A stretch of DNA of 64,000 nt, taken from assembly GCA_050699875.1 (NCBI GenBank), contig JBOHFX010000167.1, forward strand, positions 1 through 64,000, read 5' to 3'. Both the position numbers and the translations under genes were made by a program. Below the pieces are notes generated by a model. The model was not told the DNA's origin, searched no databases, and worked only from the letters and a program-made list of their open reading frames with translations. The stretch comes from GCA-003244245 sp050699875 (GTDB lineage Bacteria; Actinomycetota; Actinomycetes; Mycobacteriales; Pseudonocardiaceae). Below are positions 7,512 through 16,686 of the stretch, one piece after another (position 1 is the first letter of the stretch; every line of letters begins with the position of its first letter).

Positions 7512-8693
7512 GTGGATCTGTACGAATACCAGGCGAGGGATTTGTTCGACGCCTACGGTGTCCCGGTGCTGCCCGGCCGCGTCGTCACCACCAGCGCGCA
7601 GGCCGAGGCCGCCGCTGCTGAGCTCGGCGGCACCGTCGTCGTCAAGGCCCAGGTGAAGACTGGTGGCCGCGGCAAGGCCGGTGGCGTGCAGCTGGCCCGC
7701 ACGCCGGAGGAGGCGCAGCGCAAGGCGGCGACGATCCTGGGCATGGACATCAAAGGCCACACCGTGCACCGGGTGCTGGTCACCTCTGCTGCGGACATCG
7801 CCGAGGAGTACTACCTGTCTTTCCTGCTCGACCGCACAAACCGCACCTTTCTCGCGATGGCCAGCGTGCAGGGCGGGATGGACATTGAAGAGGTCGCCGC
7901 GACGACACCCGAGGCACTGGCCAAGGTGCCGGTGGACCCGATCTCCGGTGTCGATGCCGCGAAAGCCGCCGAGATCGTCCGGGCGGCCGCCTTCCCTTCG
8001 GAGGTGGCGCAGGCGGTGGCCGACACCGTGGTGAGGCTGTGGAATGCCTTTGTCACCGAGGACGCCACCTTGGTGGAGGTCAACCCGCTCATCCGCGACC
8101 CGCAGGGCGCGATCATCGCGCTGGACGGGAAGGTGACCCTGGACGACAACGCCGCCTTCCGCCACCCCGACCACGCCGCGCTGACCGACCCGGCAGGGCA
8201 GGACCTGCTCGAGGCCAGGGCCAGGGACCGCAACCTCAACTACGTCAAGCTCGAAGGGCAGGTCGGCATCATCGGCAATGGTGCGGGGCTGGTCATGTCC
8301 ACTCTGGACGTTGTTGCCTACGCCGGCCAGGCGTACGGGGGGATGCGGCCAGCCAACTTCCTCGATATCGGCGGCGGTGCTAACGCGCAGGTGATGGCCG
8401 ACGGGCTGGACATCGTCCTCGGTGATCCGGACGTGCGCTCGGTGTTCGTCAACGTCTTCGGCGGGATCACCGCCTGCGACCAGGTGGCCACCGGAATCGT
8501 GCAGGCGCTCAACATCCTGGGCGACGCCGCGACCAAGCCGCTGGTGGTCCGGCTGGACGGCAACAACGTCGCCGAGGGGCGCCGGATCCTCGGGCAAGCG
8601 GACCACCCGCTGGTCACGATGGTCGACACGATGGACGCCGCGGCGGCCAAGGCCGCCGAGCTCGCTGCACTGACTCACACCAAGGGGGCCTGA
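7512..8693 (+). CDS. sucC: Succinyl-CoA synthetase (ADP-forming) beta subunit
   Basis: 393-residue beta subunit of succinate-CoA ligase in the TCA cycle, which makes ATP or GTP from succinyl-CoA with the alpha subunit. It starts with the invariant MDLYEYQARDLF (GTG start) and has the ATP-grasp lysine region VVKAQVKTGGRGKAGG, the metal-binding EVNPL and the C-terminal power-helix region GNGAGLVMSTLD. Length is normal. It lies 3 bases upstream of sucD and is clearly co-transcribed with it; the B12-binding gene is 86 bases upstream. No oddities. Confidence 0.97.
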   Translation: MDLYEYQARDLFDAYGVPVLPGRVVTTSAQAEAAAAELGGTVVVKAQVKTGGRGKAGGVQLARTPEEAQRKAATILGMDIKGHTVHRVLVTSAADIAEEYYLSFLLDRTNRTFLAMASVQGGMDIEEVAATTPEALAKVPVDPISGVDAAKAAEIVRAAAFPSEVAQAVADTVVRLWNAFVTEDATLVEVNPLIRDPQGAIIALDGKVTLDDNAAFRHPDHAALTDPAGQDLLEARARDRNLNYVKLEGQVGIIGNGAGLVMSTLDVVAYAGQAYGGMRPANFLDIGGGANAQVMADGLDIVLGDPDVRSVFVNVFGGITACDQVATGIVQALNILGDAATKPLVVRLDGNNVAEGRRILGQADHPLVTMVDTMDAAAAKAAELAALTHTKGA

Positions 8694-8696
8694 CCG

Positions 8697-9617
8697 GTGG
8701 CGATCTTCCTGACCGAGGACTCAAGGATCATTGTCCAGGGAATGACCGGCGCGCAGGGGCGCAAGCACACCCAGCGGATGCTCGATGCGGGCAGCCAGGT
8801 CGTCGGCGGGGTCACCCCAGGCAAAGGCGGCCAGACCGTCGACTTTCAGGGCGCGTCGTTACCAGTATTCGACTCGGTGGCCGAGTCGATGGCTGCCACC
8901 GAGGCCGATGTCAGCGTGGTCTTCGTTCCGCCCCGGTTCGCCAAGGCCGCGGTCGTCGAGGCGATCGACGCCGGCATCGGGCTGACCGTGGTGATCACTG
9001 AGGGGATCCCGGTGCAGGACGCCGCCGCCTTCTGTGCGCGCGCCGGCGCCACCGGGCTGGCGACAAAGCCGGTACGGACCCGCATCGTCGGCCCGAACTG
9101 CCCTGGGGTGATCAGCCCCGGCGCGTCCAACGCGGGGATCATCCCCGCCGACATCACCGGCCCGGGCAAGATCGGGCTGGTGTCGAAATCCGGCACCCTC
9201 ACTTACCAGATGATGTTCGAGCTGCGCGATATCGGTTTCTCCACGTGCGTGGGAATCGGTGGTGACCCGGTGATAGGCACGACACATATCGACGCGCTGC
9301 AGGCATTCGAAGACGACCCCGATACGGCGGCGATCGTGATGATCGGTGAAATCGGCGGGGACGCCGAGGAGCGCGCGGCCGACTACATCAATGCCCACAT
9401 CACCAAACCGGTCATCGGTTACGTCGCCGGCTTCACCGCTCCAGAAGGCAAGACGATGGGCCATGCCGGCGCGATCGTCTCGGGCTCTGTCGGCACCGCC
9501 GCCGCCAAGAAGGAAGCCCTGGAGGCAGCCGGCGTCCAGGTCGGCAAAACACCCAGCGACACCGCCGGTCTGATGCGCAAGATCATGAAGTCGCTGACCC
9601 CCGTTGGGGGCTCTTAA
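8697..9617 (+). CDS. sucD: Succinyl-CoA synthetase alpha subunit
   Basis: 306-residue alpha subunit. The N-terminal CoA-binding Rossmann fold has VQGMTGAQGRKH, and the phosphorylated active-site histidine is H256 in GHAGAIVSG. PNCPGVISP is the conserved CoA ligase segment. The GTG start lies 3 bases after the sucC stop, with GGGGGCC close by. It forms an alpha2-beta2 or alpha-beta ligase with SucC. Normal length and no missing residues. Confidence 0.97.
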   Translation: MAIFLTEDSRIIVQGMTGAQGRKHTQRMLDAGSQVVGGVTPGKGGQTVDFQGASLPVFDSVAESMAATEADVSVVFVPPRFAKAAVVEAIDAGIGLTVVITEGIPVQDAAAFCARAGATGLATKPVRTRIVGPNCPGVISPGASNAGIIPADITGPGKIGLVSKSGTLTYQMMFELRDIGFSTCVGIGGDPVIGTTHIDALQAFEDDPDTAAIVMIGEIGGDAEERAADYINAHITKPVIGYVAGFTAPEGKTMGHAGAIVSGSVGTAAAKKEALEAAGVQVGKTPSDTAGLMRKIMKSLTPVGGS

Positions 9618-9734
9618 GTAGGGCCAACCCGGCTGGGAAGCGTCCGTAATCACTGCCAACCTGCCGGCGAGCCAGCGAGTGCAGTACTCCGATCCGGTTA
9701 TATCGGAAGCGCGTCGGCGAGGTGATCGCCGTCG

Positions 9735-11156
9735 GTGGACCACCTGGCTGCGAGGGTGAGGGCTGTGAGCCTCCTGCTGTCGCCGGTGTCCCGTGGCCCA
9801 GCAGGTGAAGCCACCCGCCTGGGCCGGGCCGCGACGATTGGCGCCGCCTGCCTACCTGCAGTCGCGAGTTACCTGACCGCGGTCGCCGTGCTCACCGCAG
9901 TTGCCGCGGCCAGTGGGACGGCCACTTCGGTGGCGTGGGTCGCGCGCGCCGGTGCGGTGGGCTGGTTGGCCGCACACCACGTCCCCCTGACCATCGACGG
10001 GGCCCCGCTCGGCGTCCTGCCGCTGCTGCCGACCCTCCTGCTCGGCGCGCTGGTCGCCCGCGGTGCGGCCGACGTGGCGAACCGCGCCGGCGTCCAACAG
10101 CCCGCCGAGGCCGGATGGGTGGCCGGATCGATTGCCGGCATCCACGGCATTCTGGGCGCTGCTCTGGCGCTGATCGCCACCCCTGCGACGGTCACCGTGG
10201 ATGCCGCACAGGCCGCCGTCGGCTGCGGGCTGGTCGCGGGCGTCGCCGCGGGTCTGGGTCTGGCTGGGCCTTGCGGGCTGTTGCCCGCGGCGCTACGCCA
10301 GGCGCCCGACTGGGTGCGGCCTGGCCTGATCGTCGGGCTGTGGGGCCAGGCGGTCCTGCTCACCGCCGGCCTCGCCGTGGTGCTGATCGGGCTCGTGGCC
10401 TCTGTGCCCGAACTTGTCTCCATGGCGGGATCTGACGCCGGCAGCATCCTGGGGCTGATCGCCCTGTCGATCGGCTACCTGCCCAACGCGGCGATCGCCG
10501 GACTGTCCTGGCTGGCCGGACCAGGTTTCTCGGTAGGGGCGTTGTCGGTCAGTCCCGTCACGATGCAGGCCGGACCGGTGCCGGCGGTGCCACTGCTCGC
10601 CGCCTTGCCGCAGGGTCCGCCACAACCCTGGTGGGGCCTGGCCCTCGCGGTGCCGTTGCTGGTCGGCGCGGCCGTGGGGCGCCGTAGCGCGGCCGCTGGC
10701 CGCGACGTGGCACAACGGCTACGGATTCTCGGGGCGGCAGCCGTGGTACTCGCGCTGGGCAGCGCAGTGCTGGGTGCACTGGCCGGGGGCCGTCTTGGTG
10801 TCGGCGCATTCGACCCTGTCGATATCCCTTTCGGGACGCTGGCGGTTGCCGTGCTGGCCGCCACCTTGCTGGGGGGTAGCGTCGCCACACTGCTCGTCTC
10901 CCGCGGTGTGGAGACCGAACCCAGCGCAGCAAGCGCAACCGACGAGACCGCAACCGGTGAGACCGCAACCGATGAAACCGCAACCGACGAGACCGGAATC
11001 GACGTCGAACAGGGCGAAACCGCCACCCAGGACAACGCCACTACCCAAGACGACTCCGGACCCGACGACCAGCCGGACGGGGGCTGCGACAACCCCGCGC
11101 CTCCCGAACCGGGCAGCAGCGCTGCGCAGGTTGACCCGAACAGCTCTGCTGTCTAG
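9735..11156 (+). CDS. DUF6350-type polytopic membrane protein
   Basis: 473-residue integral membrane protein, alanine/leucine-rich with about nine or ten hydrophobic segments. This family sits downstream of sucCD in many actinobacteria (often before purN-purH) and has been called PerM-like and tied to division or stress in mycobacteria; that link is from memory. The GTG at 9735 is used; in-frame GTG codons at 9756 and 9765 are equally possible. The cytoplasmic tail from about residue 395 is acidic and built on a TATDE repeat encoded by 15-bp tandem units. Here purN-purH are not present downstream; the nuo region follows instead. Confidence 0.75.
   Translation: MDHLAARVRAVSLLLSPVSRGPAGEATRLGRAATIGAACLPAVASYLTAVAVLTAVAAASGTATSVAWVARAGAVGWLAAHHVPLTIDGAPLGVLPLLPTLLLGALVARGAADVANRAGVQQPAEAGWVAGSIAGIHGILGAALALIATPATVTVDAAQAAVGCGLVAGVAAGLGLAGPCGLLPAALRQAPDWVRPGLIVGLWGQAVLLTAGLAVVLIGLVASVPELVSMAGSDAGSILGLIALSIGYLPNAAIAGLSWLAGPGFSVGALSVSPVTMQAGPVPAVPLLAALPQGPPQPWWGLALAVPLLVGAAVGRRSAAAGRDVAQRLRILGAAAVVLALGSAVLGALAGGRLGVGAFDPVDIPFGTLAVAVLAATLLGGSVATLLVSRGVETEPSAASATDETATGETATDETATDETGIDVEQGETATQDNATTQDDSGPDDQPDGGCDNPAPPEPGSSAAQVDPNSSAV
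10935..10994 (+). repeat. 15-bp in-frame tandem repeat, 4 copies
   Basis: Four units of the type GCAACCGACGAGACC at 10935-10949, 10950-10964, 10965-10979 and 10980-10994 encode the pentapeptide ATDET (one copy ATGET) in the acidic tail of the DUF6350 protein. Copy number changes would keep the frame. Confidence 0.85.
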
Positions 11157-11225
11157 CGCGCATTGAGGCCAGGGCGCTGGCCCGTACACTCGGGCGAACG
11201 GGCGGGATCGCAGCGAGGGAGCGGG

Positions 11226-12536
11226 ATGGCCAGGCGGGTGGGCTCCGGCGACGCCGTCGGCGGCAGTGACAAAGAGGCGGATGTGATCGTGGTCGGGGCC
11301 GGGCCGGCGGGCTCGACAGCGGCCGCCTACCTCGCCCGCGCCGGGCTGGACGTGCTGCTGCTGGAGAAGTCCACGTTCCCCCGCGACAAGGTATGCGGCG
11401 ACGGGCTGACCCCCCGCGGGGTCAAGCAGCTGATCGACCTCGGTATCGATACCAGCATCGAGGCCGGCTGGTTGCACAACCGGGGATTGCGGGTGGTGGG
11501 CGGCGGAACAACCATCGAACTGCCGTGGCCCGACCTGGCCAGCTTCCCGCCATACGGCGCGGTCCGCCAACGGCTGGATTTCGACGAGATGCTGGCGCGG
11601 CACGCCGAGAAGGCCGGCGCCCGGCTCCACGAGCTCAGCACGGTCACCGAGGCGATCACCGACGGGCGCACCGACCGGGTGGTCGGGGTGAAAGGCCGGC
11701 AGGGGCCGGACAAGCAACCGATGACCTACCGCGCCCCGCTCACGCTCGCCTGCGACGGAGTCAGCGCCCGGCTCGCGCTCAGCCTGGGGATGGACAAGCG
11801 AGACGACCGCCCGATGGGTGTCGCGGTACGGCGTTACTACACCAGCCCCCGTACCCACGATGACTTCTTGGAAAGCCACCTGGAGCTGTGGGACCACACC
11901 AATCCGGAGCTGCCCAGGCTGCTGCCCGGTTACGGCTGGATCTTCGGGATGGGCGATGGGACGTCCAACGTCGGCCTGGGAATCCTGTCCACGTCCACGG
12001 CCTACGGCAAGACCGACTACCGCGCGCTGCTGCGGTCCTGGTTGGACGGCACCCCTCAGGAGTGGGGTTTCCGCGAGTGCAACGCCACCGGCAAGATCGC
12101 CGGGGCGGCCCTGCCGATGGGTTTCAACCGCACCCCGCACTACCGTGGCGGCCTGCTGCTGGTCGGGGACGCCGGCGGCATGGTGAATTCGTTCAACGGT
12201 GAGGGCATTGCCTATGCGATGCAGTCCGCCCGGCTCGCCGCGGAGTGCGCCGTGCAGGCCCTGGCTCGGCCGGACGGGTTGGCCCGAGAGCACGCGCTGC
12301 GGCGTTACCCGGTCGCGCTACGCGAAGAGTTGGGGGGCTATTTCCGGTTGGGAAATATCTTCAGCCGCCTGATCGGCCACCCGCAGGTGATGCGGGCCGC
12401 GACCCGCCACGGCTTGAAGCGCGCCACCCTGATGCGTTTCCTGCTCAAGCTGCTGGCCAACCTCTACGACAGCCGGGAGGGCGACGCGATGGACCGGGTG
12501 ATCACGGCCATGACGAGGCTGGCGCCGAGTGTCTGA
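11226..12536 (+). CDS. Geranylgeranyl reductase family protein (menaquinone prenyl reductase type)
   Basis: 436-residue FAD enzyme that reduces isoprenoid double bonds; mycobacterial MenJ (Rv0561c), of this family, saturates one isoprene unit of menaquinone-9. The FAD fold VIVVGAGPAGSTAA is at the N-terminus, followed by KVCGDGLTPRGV and, later, GDAGGMVNSFNGEGIAYA, all family hallmarks. The ATG at 11226 follows GAGGGAGCGGG. The nuo operon starts 146 bases downstream, and a polyprenyl synthase closes it, so this enzyme probably tailors the quinone used by complex I. In mycobacteria the related gene neighbours a prenyl synthase and htpX, both also present here. Confidence 0.9.
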   Translation: MARRVGSGDAVGGSDKEADVIVVGAGPAGSTAAAYLARAGLDVLLLEKSTFPRDKVCGDGLTPRGVKQLIDLGIDTSIEAGWLHNRGLRVVGGGTTIELPWPDLASFPPYGAVRQRLDFDEMLARHAEKAGARLHELSTVTEAITDGRTDRVVGVKGRQGPDKQPMTYRAPLTLACDGVSARLALSLGMDKRDDRPMGVAVRRYYTSPRTHDDFLESHLELWDHTNPELPRLLPGYGWIFGMGDGTSNVGLGILSTSTAYGKTDYRALLRSWLDGTPQEWGFRECNATGKIAGAALPMGFNRTPHYRGGLLLVGDAGGMVNSFNGEGIAYAMQSARLAAECAVQALARPDGLAREHALRRYPVALREELGGYFRLGNIFSRLIGHPQVMRAATRHGLKRATLMRFLLKLLANLYDSREGDAMDRVITAMTRLAPSV

Positions 12537-12572
12537 TCAACCGGGCCTGATCAACACGCTGTCCGCTCTCAG

Positions 12573-12578
12573 TATAAT
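12573..12578 (+). promoter_or_regulatory. Candidate -10 element of the nuo operon
   Basis: A perfect TATAAT, rare in this GC-rich DNA, about 100 bases upstream of nuoA. A -35 hexamer at the expected distance is poor (TCAACA-like). Transcription from here would start near 12585, just ahead of the IdeR-type box. Confidence 0.45.
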
Positions 12579-12597
12579 GCCTGATCGAGGGCGGATT

Positions 12598-12616
12598 TTA
12601 GGTTAGCCTCAAGGCA
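12598..12616 (+). promoter_or_regulatory. IdeR/DmdR (DtxR-family) iron box-like sequence
   Basis: TTAGGTTAGCCTCAAGGCA matches the 19-bp iron box TTAGGTTAGSCTAACCTWA at 14 positions by my count. The left half-site is perfect and the right half is poor. It lies just downstream of the TATAAT element, where an iron-activated repressor would hinder transcription of the iron-sulfur-rich nuo operon. Match seen; function inferred. Confidence 0.5.
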
Positions 12617-12682
12617 GCGCGTGACCGGCTCGCACGTAGGGTAGAGGCGGGACGTTCACGACGACGGGAGGAAGGGACGCGA

Positions 12683-13048
12683 GTGCTGCAGCCCTACGTT
12701 CCCCTGGTGCTGATGCTGCTGCTGGCAGGGGGTTTCGCGGTCTTCTCCATCGTCATCGCCCCCCATGTCGGGCCGCGACGGTACAACAGGGCCAAGCTCG
12801 ACGCCTACGAGTGCGGTATCGAGCCGTCCCCGCAACCGGTCGCGGGGGGTGGGCGAATGCCAGTGGCGTACTACCTGACCGCGATGCTATTCATCCTGTT
12901 CGACATCGAAATGGTGTTCCTCTACCCGTTCGCAGTGGCCGCGGACTCGCTGGGGCTGTTCGGTCTGGTGGAAATCGCCTTATTCATCGTGACGCTCGGC
13001 TTCGCGTACGCCTATGTCTGGCGACGCGGCGGGCTGGACTGGAACTGA
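12683..13048 (+). CDS. nuoA: NADH-quinone oxidoreductase subunit A
   Basis: 121-residue membrane subunit with three transmembrane segments. The conserved loop YECGIEPSPQPV and LFDIEMVFLYPFA are diagnostic. The GTG start follows a strong GGAGGAAGG site. First gene of the 14-subunit complex I operon, which pumps protons while passing electrons from NADH to menaquinone. Confidence 0.96.
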   Translation: MLQPYVPLVLMLLLAGGFAVFSIVIAPHVGPRRYNRAKLDAYECGIEPSPQPVAGGGRMPVAYYLTAMLFILFDIEMVFLYPFAVAADSLGLFGLVEIALFIVTLGFAYAYVWRRGGLDWN

Positions 13049-13050
13049 TC

Positions 13051-13650
13051 ATGGGCTTGGAAGAGAAGATTCCCAGCGGGATCCTGCTGACCAGTGTGGA
13101 GAAGCTGGTCAACTGGACTCGCAAGTCGTCGCTGTGGCCGGCCACGTTCGGGCTGGCCTGCTGCGCGATCGAGATGATGACCACCGGAGGGCCCCGGTAT
13201 GACCTGGCCCGGTTCGGGATGGAGGTATTCCGCGCCTCTCCCCGGCAGGCTGACCTGATGATCGTGGCGGGCCGGGTGAGTAACAAGATGGCTCCGGTGC
13301 TGCGGCAGGTCTATGACCAGATGCCCGAGCCCCGTTGGGTGCTCGCGATGGGGGTCTGTGCTTCCAGCGGAGGGATGTTCAACAACTACGCGATCGTGCA
13401 GGGTGTGGACCACATCGTCCCGGTGGACATCTACCTGCCCGGCTGCCCGCCACGACCGGAAATGCTCATCGACGCGATCCTCAAGCTACACGCCAAGATC
13501 ATGGACGAGCCGCTTGGGGCGAAGCGCGCTGCGTTGAAAGCGGGCCAGCACACCGAGATGGTGCCCTCCTCGGTGCGTTACGGCCCGCAGAAGGACCCAA
13601 GACCATCGGGAAGTGGCCGGTCCCAGGTCATTGAAGCTCGGAAGCCGTGA
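13051..13650 (+). CDS. nuoB: NADH-quinone oxidoreductase subunit B
   Basis: 199-residue peripheral-arm subunit that holds the terminal 4Fe-4S cluster N2 next to the quinone site. The ligands C37, C38, C103 and C132 are all present (LACCAIEMM, GVCASSGG, PGCPPRPE). It starts 2 bases after nuoA. The C-terminal 40 residues are a polar extension often seen in actinobacteria. Confidence 0.97.
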   Translation: MGLEEKIPSGILLTSVEKLVNWTRKSSLWPATFGLACCAIEMMTTGGPRYDLARFGMEVFRASPRQADLMIVAGRVSNKMAPVLRQVYDQMPEPRWVLAMGVCASSGGMFNNYAIVQGVDHIVPVDIYLPGCPPRPEMLIDAILKLHAKIMDEPLGAKRAALKAGQHTEMVPSSVRYGPQKDPRPSGSGRSQVIEARKP

Positions 13651-14441
13651 GCGCAATGACCGGCAGTGACGCCAAGGACGCCACAGAGGATGACGCCACA
13701 GAGGACAAGGGTATGGAGCCAGGCCGGACCAGCTCGGCCGAGATGACCAGCGTCGAGCAGGCCGAGCACGAGGCCCGCGGTGGGGTGGTCGCGGGCCGGG
13801 CCCGGCAGGGCATGTTCGGCGTTCACGGATCCGGGGACACCTCCGGCTACGCTGGGCTGGCGCTTCCGGCCTACGTACCGGCCCCTGCACAACGCCCCTA
13901 TGGCGGCTGGTTCGACGAGGTCACCGACGAGCTACTGGCCGCGATGCAGGAGCGCGGCGTACCCGCGGCGGCTATCCAGCAGGTGACCGTGGATCGTGGG
14001 GAGATCACCTACTACGTGCGCCGGGAACACCTGGTGGCGCTGTGCGGCACCCTGCGAGACGATCCGGCGTTGCGTTTCGAGCTGTGCAGCTCGGTTTCCG
14101 GCGTGGACTACGGCCCCGAAGTCGAGCAGCGGCTGCACGCGGTGTACCACCTCACCTCGATGACCTACCGGCGGCGGATCCGGCTCGAGGTTGCCGTCGA
14201 CGTTGACGACGCTCACGTGCCCAGCGTGGTCGAGGTTTATCCGACCGCGGACTGGCAGGAGCGGGAGACCTGGGACATGTTCGGCATCGTCTTCGACGGT
14301 CACCCAGCGCTGACCCGCATCCTCATGCCCGATGACTGGGATGGCCACCCGCAGCGCAAGGATTACCCGCTCGGTGGGATCCCGGTGGAGTACAAGGGCG
14401 CCGAGATCCCACCGCCGGACCAGCGGAGGGCCTACTCGTGA
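13647..14441 (+). CDS. nuoC: NADH-quinone oxidoreductase subunit C
   Basis: 264-residue peripheral-arm subunit. The GTG start overlaps the nuoB stop (GTGA), implying translational coupling. Residues 1-80 form an acidic, low-complexity extension; the family core begins near YGGWFDEV and includes ERETWDMFGI and the closing HPQRKDYPLGG motif. It works with NuoD in cluster N2 and quinone chemistry. Confidence 0.96.
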   Translation: MSAMTGSDAKDATEDDATEDKGMEPGRTSSAEMTSVEQAEHEARGGVVAGRARQGMFGVHGSGDTSGYAGLALPAYVPAPAQRPYGGWFDEVTDELLAAMQERGVPAAAIQQVTVDRGEITYYVRREHLVALCGTLRDDPALRFELCSSVSGVDYGPEVEQRLHAVYHLTSMTYRRRIRLEVAVDVDDAHVPSVVEVYPTADWQERETWDMFGIVFDGHPALTRILMPDDWDGHPQRKDYPLGGIPVEYKGAEIPPPDQRRAYS

Positions 14442-15847
14442 CCAGCCGGCAACAGCACAACGAGGCAGAGCCAGCGCACACGGTCGGCAGTGGAACCAGT
14501 GACACGGCCGGCGGCGCTGGTAGCGGTACCACCGGGTCAGACCCCTACGCCGCTACCGCACGGGAGACCACCGAGGGCCGGGTGTACACCGTCACCGGCG
14601 GCGACTGGGACAGCCTGATCGACGACTGGCGCCACGACGAGCGCATCGTCGTCAACATGGGGCCACAGCACCCCTCCACGCACGGCGTGCTGCGGCTGGT
14701 CCTGGAGCTTGAGGGAGAGGTCGTCACCCAGGCCAGGTCGGTGATCGGCTACCTGCACACCGGTATCGAGAAGAACTGCGAGTACCGGACCTGGACCCAG
14801 GGCGTCACTTTCGTCACCCGGGCGGACTACCTGTCGCCGCTGTTCAACGAGGCGGCCTACTGCCTGGCCATCGAGAAGTTGCTGGGGATCACCGCGCCGC
14901 GGCGCGCGCAGGTGATCCGGGTACTGCTCATGGAGCTCAACCGGGTCGGCTCGCACCTGGTGGCAATAGCCACTGGGGGTATGGAGCTCGGCGCGCTGAC
15001 CGGGATGACCGCCGGGTTTCGCGAGCGCGAGGAGGTTTTACACCTTCTGGAGTTCCTCACCGGCCTGCGGATGAATCATGCGTTCATCCGACCCGGCGGC
15101 CTGGCCCAGGACCTACCTGAGGGTTACGACACCAAGATCCGAGACTTTTTGAAGGTGATGGATTCCCGACTGCCGGACTACGACAAATTGCTCACCGGGC
15201 AGCCGATCTGGAAGCAGCGGCTGCAAAAGGTGGGCTACCTGCCGCTGGATGGCTGCCTGCAGCTGGGTGTCACCGGTCCGATCCTGCGCAGTGCCGGGCT
15301 GGAGTGGGACCTGCGCAAGGTCGAGCCCTACTGCGGTTACCAGGAGTACGACTTCGAGGTCCCCACCTCGACTGACGCCGACTGCTATGCCCGCTTCCTG
15401 CTGCGGGTCGAGGAGATCCACCAGTCCCTCAAGATCGTGGCGCAGTGCCTGGGCAAACTGGAACCAGGCCCGTTCATGGTGGAGGACGCCAAGATCGCAT
15501 GGCCGGCGAAACTGTCCATCGGATCCGATGGGATGGGCAACTCGCTGGAGCACGTCCGCAAGATCATGGGACAGTCGATGGAGTCGCTGATCCATCACTT
15601 CAAACTGGTGACCGAGGGATTCGCGGTGCCGCCGGGCCAGGCCTACTTCGCCGTGGAGTCACCGCGCGGCGAGCTGGGTTACCACCTGGTGTCCGACGGT
15701 GGGACCCGGCCGTTGCGGGTGCACGCCCGCGACCCCAGTTTCGTCAACCTGCAGTCAATGCCGGCGATGAGCGAGGGCGGCCTCGTGGCCGACGTCATCG
15801 CTGCAGTGGCTTCGATCGACCCGGTGATGGGAGGCGTGGACCGATGA
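14438..15847 (+). CDS. nuoD: NADH-quinone oxidoreductase subunit D
   Basis: 469-residue subunit descended from the hydrogenase large subunit; it forms the quinone-binding pocket with NuoB. Conserved MGPQHPSTHGVLRLVL, RTWTQGVTFVTRADY and the C-terminal DPVMGGVDR are intact. The GTG start overlaps the nuoC stop. The N-terminal 50 residues are a Gly/Thr-rich extension. Confidence 0.97.
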   Translation: MTSRQQHNEAEPAHTVGSGTSDTAGGAGSGTTGSDPYAATARETTEGRVYTVTGGDWDSLIDDWRHDERIVVNMGPQHPSTHGVLRLVLELEGEVVTQARSVIGYLHTGIEKNCEYRTWTQGVTFVTRADYLSPLFNEAAYCLAIEKLLGITAPRRAQVIRVLLMELNRVGSHLVAIATGGMELGALTGMTAGFREREEVLHLLEFLTGLRMNHAFIRPGGLAQDLPEGYDTKIRDFLKVMDSRLPDYDKLLTGQPIWKQRLQKVGYLPLDGCLQLGVTGPILRSAGLEWDLRKVEPYCGYQEYDFEVPTSTDADCYARFLLRVEEIHQSLKIVAQCLGKLEPGPFMVEDAKIAWPAKLSIGSDGMGNSLEHVRKIMGQSMESLIHHFKLVTEGFAVPPGQAYFAVESPRGELGYHLVSDGGTRPLRVHARDPSFVNLQSMPAMSEGGLVADVIAAVASIDPVMGGVDR

Positions 15848-16686
15848 GCCCGGCCGACAACCCGGCCTTCACCGCGCGGCCTGCGGAGGCGCCGGAGGCC
15901 GCGCACCAGGCCGCACCGACCACGCTGTCCACCGCACAGGACGTGCCGGTGGAGCGGCCCGTGCGGGTGGACACCAGCGTGTTCGACGGGCAGACCAGGC
16001 AGCGCGCACAGGAAATCATCGCGCGCTACCCGCAGCCCCGCTCGGCGCTGCTGCCTTTGCTGCACCTGATGCAGAACGTGGAGGGGTATGTCAGCCAGGC
16101 CGCGATCGCGTTCTGCGCGGAACTGCTGGAGATCACTACCGCCGAGGTCAGCACGGTGGCCACCTTCTACACGATGTACAAGCGCAGGCCCGCCGGCGAG
16201 CACCTGGTCAGCGTGTGCACCAACACGTTGTGCGCCACGCTTGGTGGCGACGAGATCTACGCCCGCCTGTGCAAGCGGCTCGGTATCGGCCACGAAGAGA
16301 CCGCAGGGCGGCCAGGCTCGAAGGGATCGATCACCCTTGAGCACGCCGAATGCCTGGCGGCCTGCGATTTCGCCCCGGTGCTGCAGGTGAACTACGAGTT
16401 TTACGACAACCAGACTCCGGAATCCGCGGTGGAGCTGGTGGACGCGCTACGCCGTGGGGACCGGCCAGCGCCGACCCGTGGTGCGCCGTTGACCGACTGG
16501 CGGACCGTCGAGCTGCAGCTAGCCGGCTACTTCGGCACGCCCGAGGAGATGCGGAACGCGGTGGACGCACCGTCGGCGGCGAAGGAGACGCTGGCCGGCA
16601 ACCGGCTCGCTGAGGACAGGGGCTGGCAGGCACCGGCCATACCGGACAAGGCCCCGCCACTACCTGAGGTTGCGGACAAGAAGTGA
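15844..16686 (+). CDS. nuoE: NADH-quinone oxidoreductase subunit E
   Basis: 280-residue thioredoxin-like subunit with the 2Fe-2S cluster N1a. Ligands C125 and C130 (VCTNTLC) and C170 and C174 (ECLAAC) are present. ATG 15844 overlaps the nuoD stop (ATGA). It is longer than the classical subunit (about 160 residues), with N-terminal Ala/Pro-rich and C-terminal 60-residue extensions, as is common in actinobacteria. Confidence 0.96.
   Translation: MSPADNPAFTARPAEAPEAAHQAAPTTLSTAQDVPVERPVRVDTSVFDGQTRQRAQEIIARYPQPRSALLPLLHLMQNVEGYVSQAAIAFCAELLEITTAEVSTVATFYTMYKRRPAGEHLVSVCTNTLCATLGGDEIYARLCKRLGIGHEETAGRPGSKGSITLEHAECLAACDFAPVLQVNYEFYDNQTPESAVELVDALRRGDRPAPTRGAPLTDWRTVELQLAGYFGTPEEMRNAVDAPSAAKETLAGNRLAEDRGWQAPAIPDKAPPLPEVADKK

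Noticed and set aside
7110..8678. 522-codon minus-strand open frame opposite sucC
   Set aside because: Antisense shadow of a clear sucC; low-complexity composition and no family pattern.
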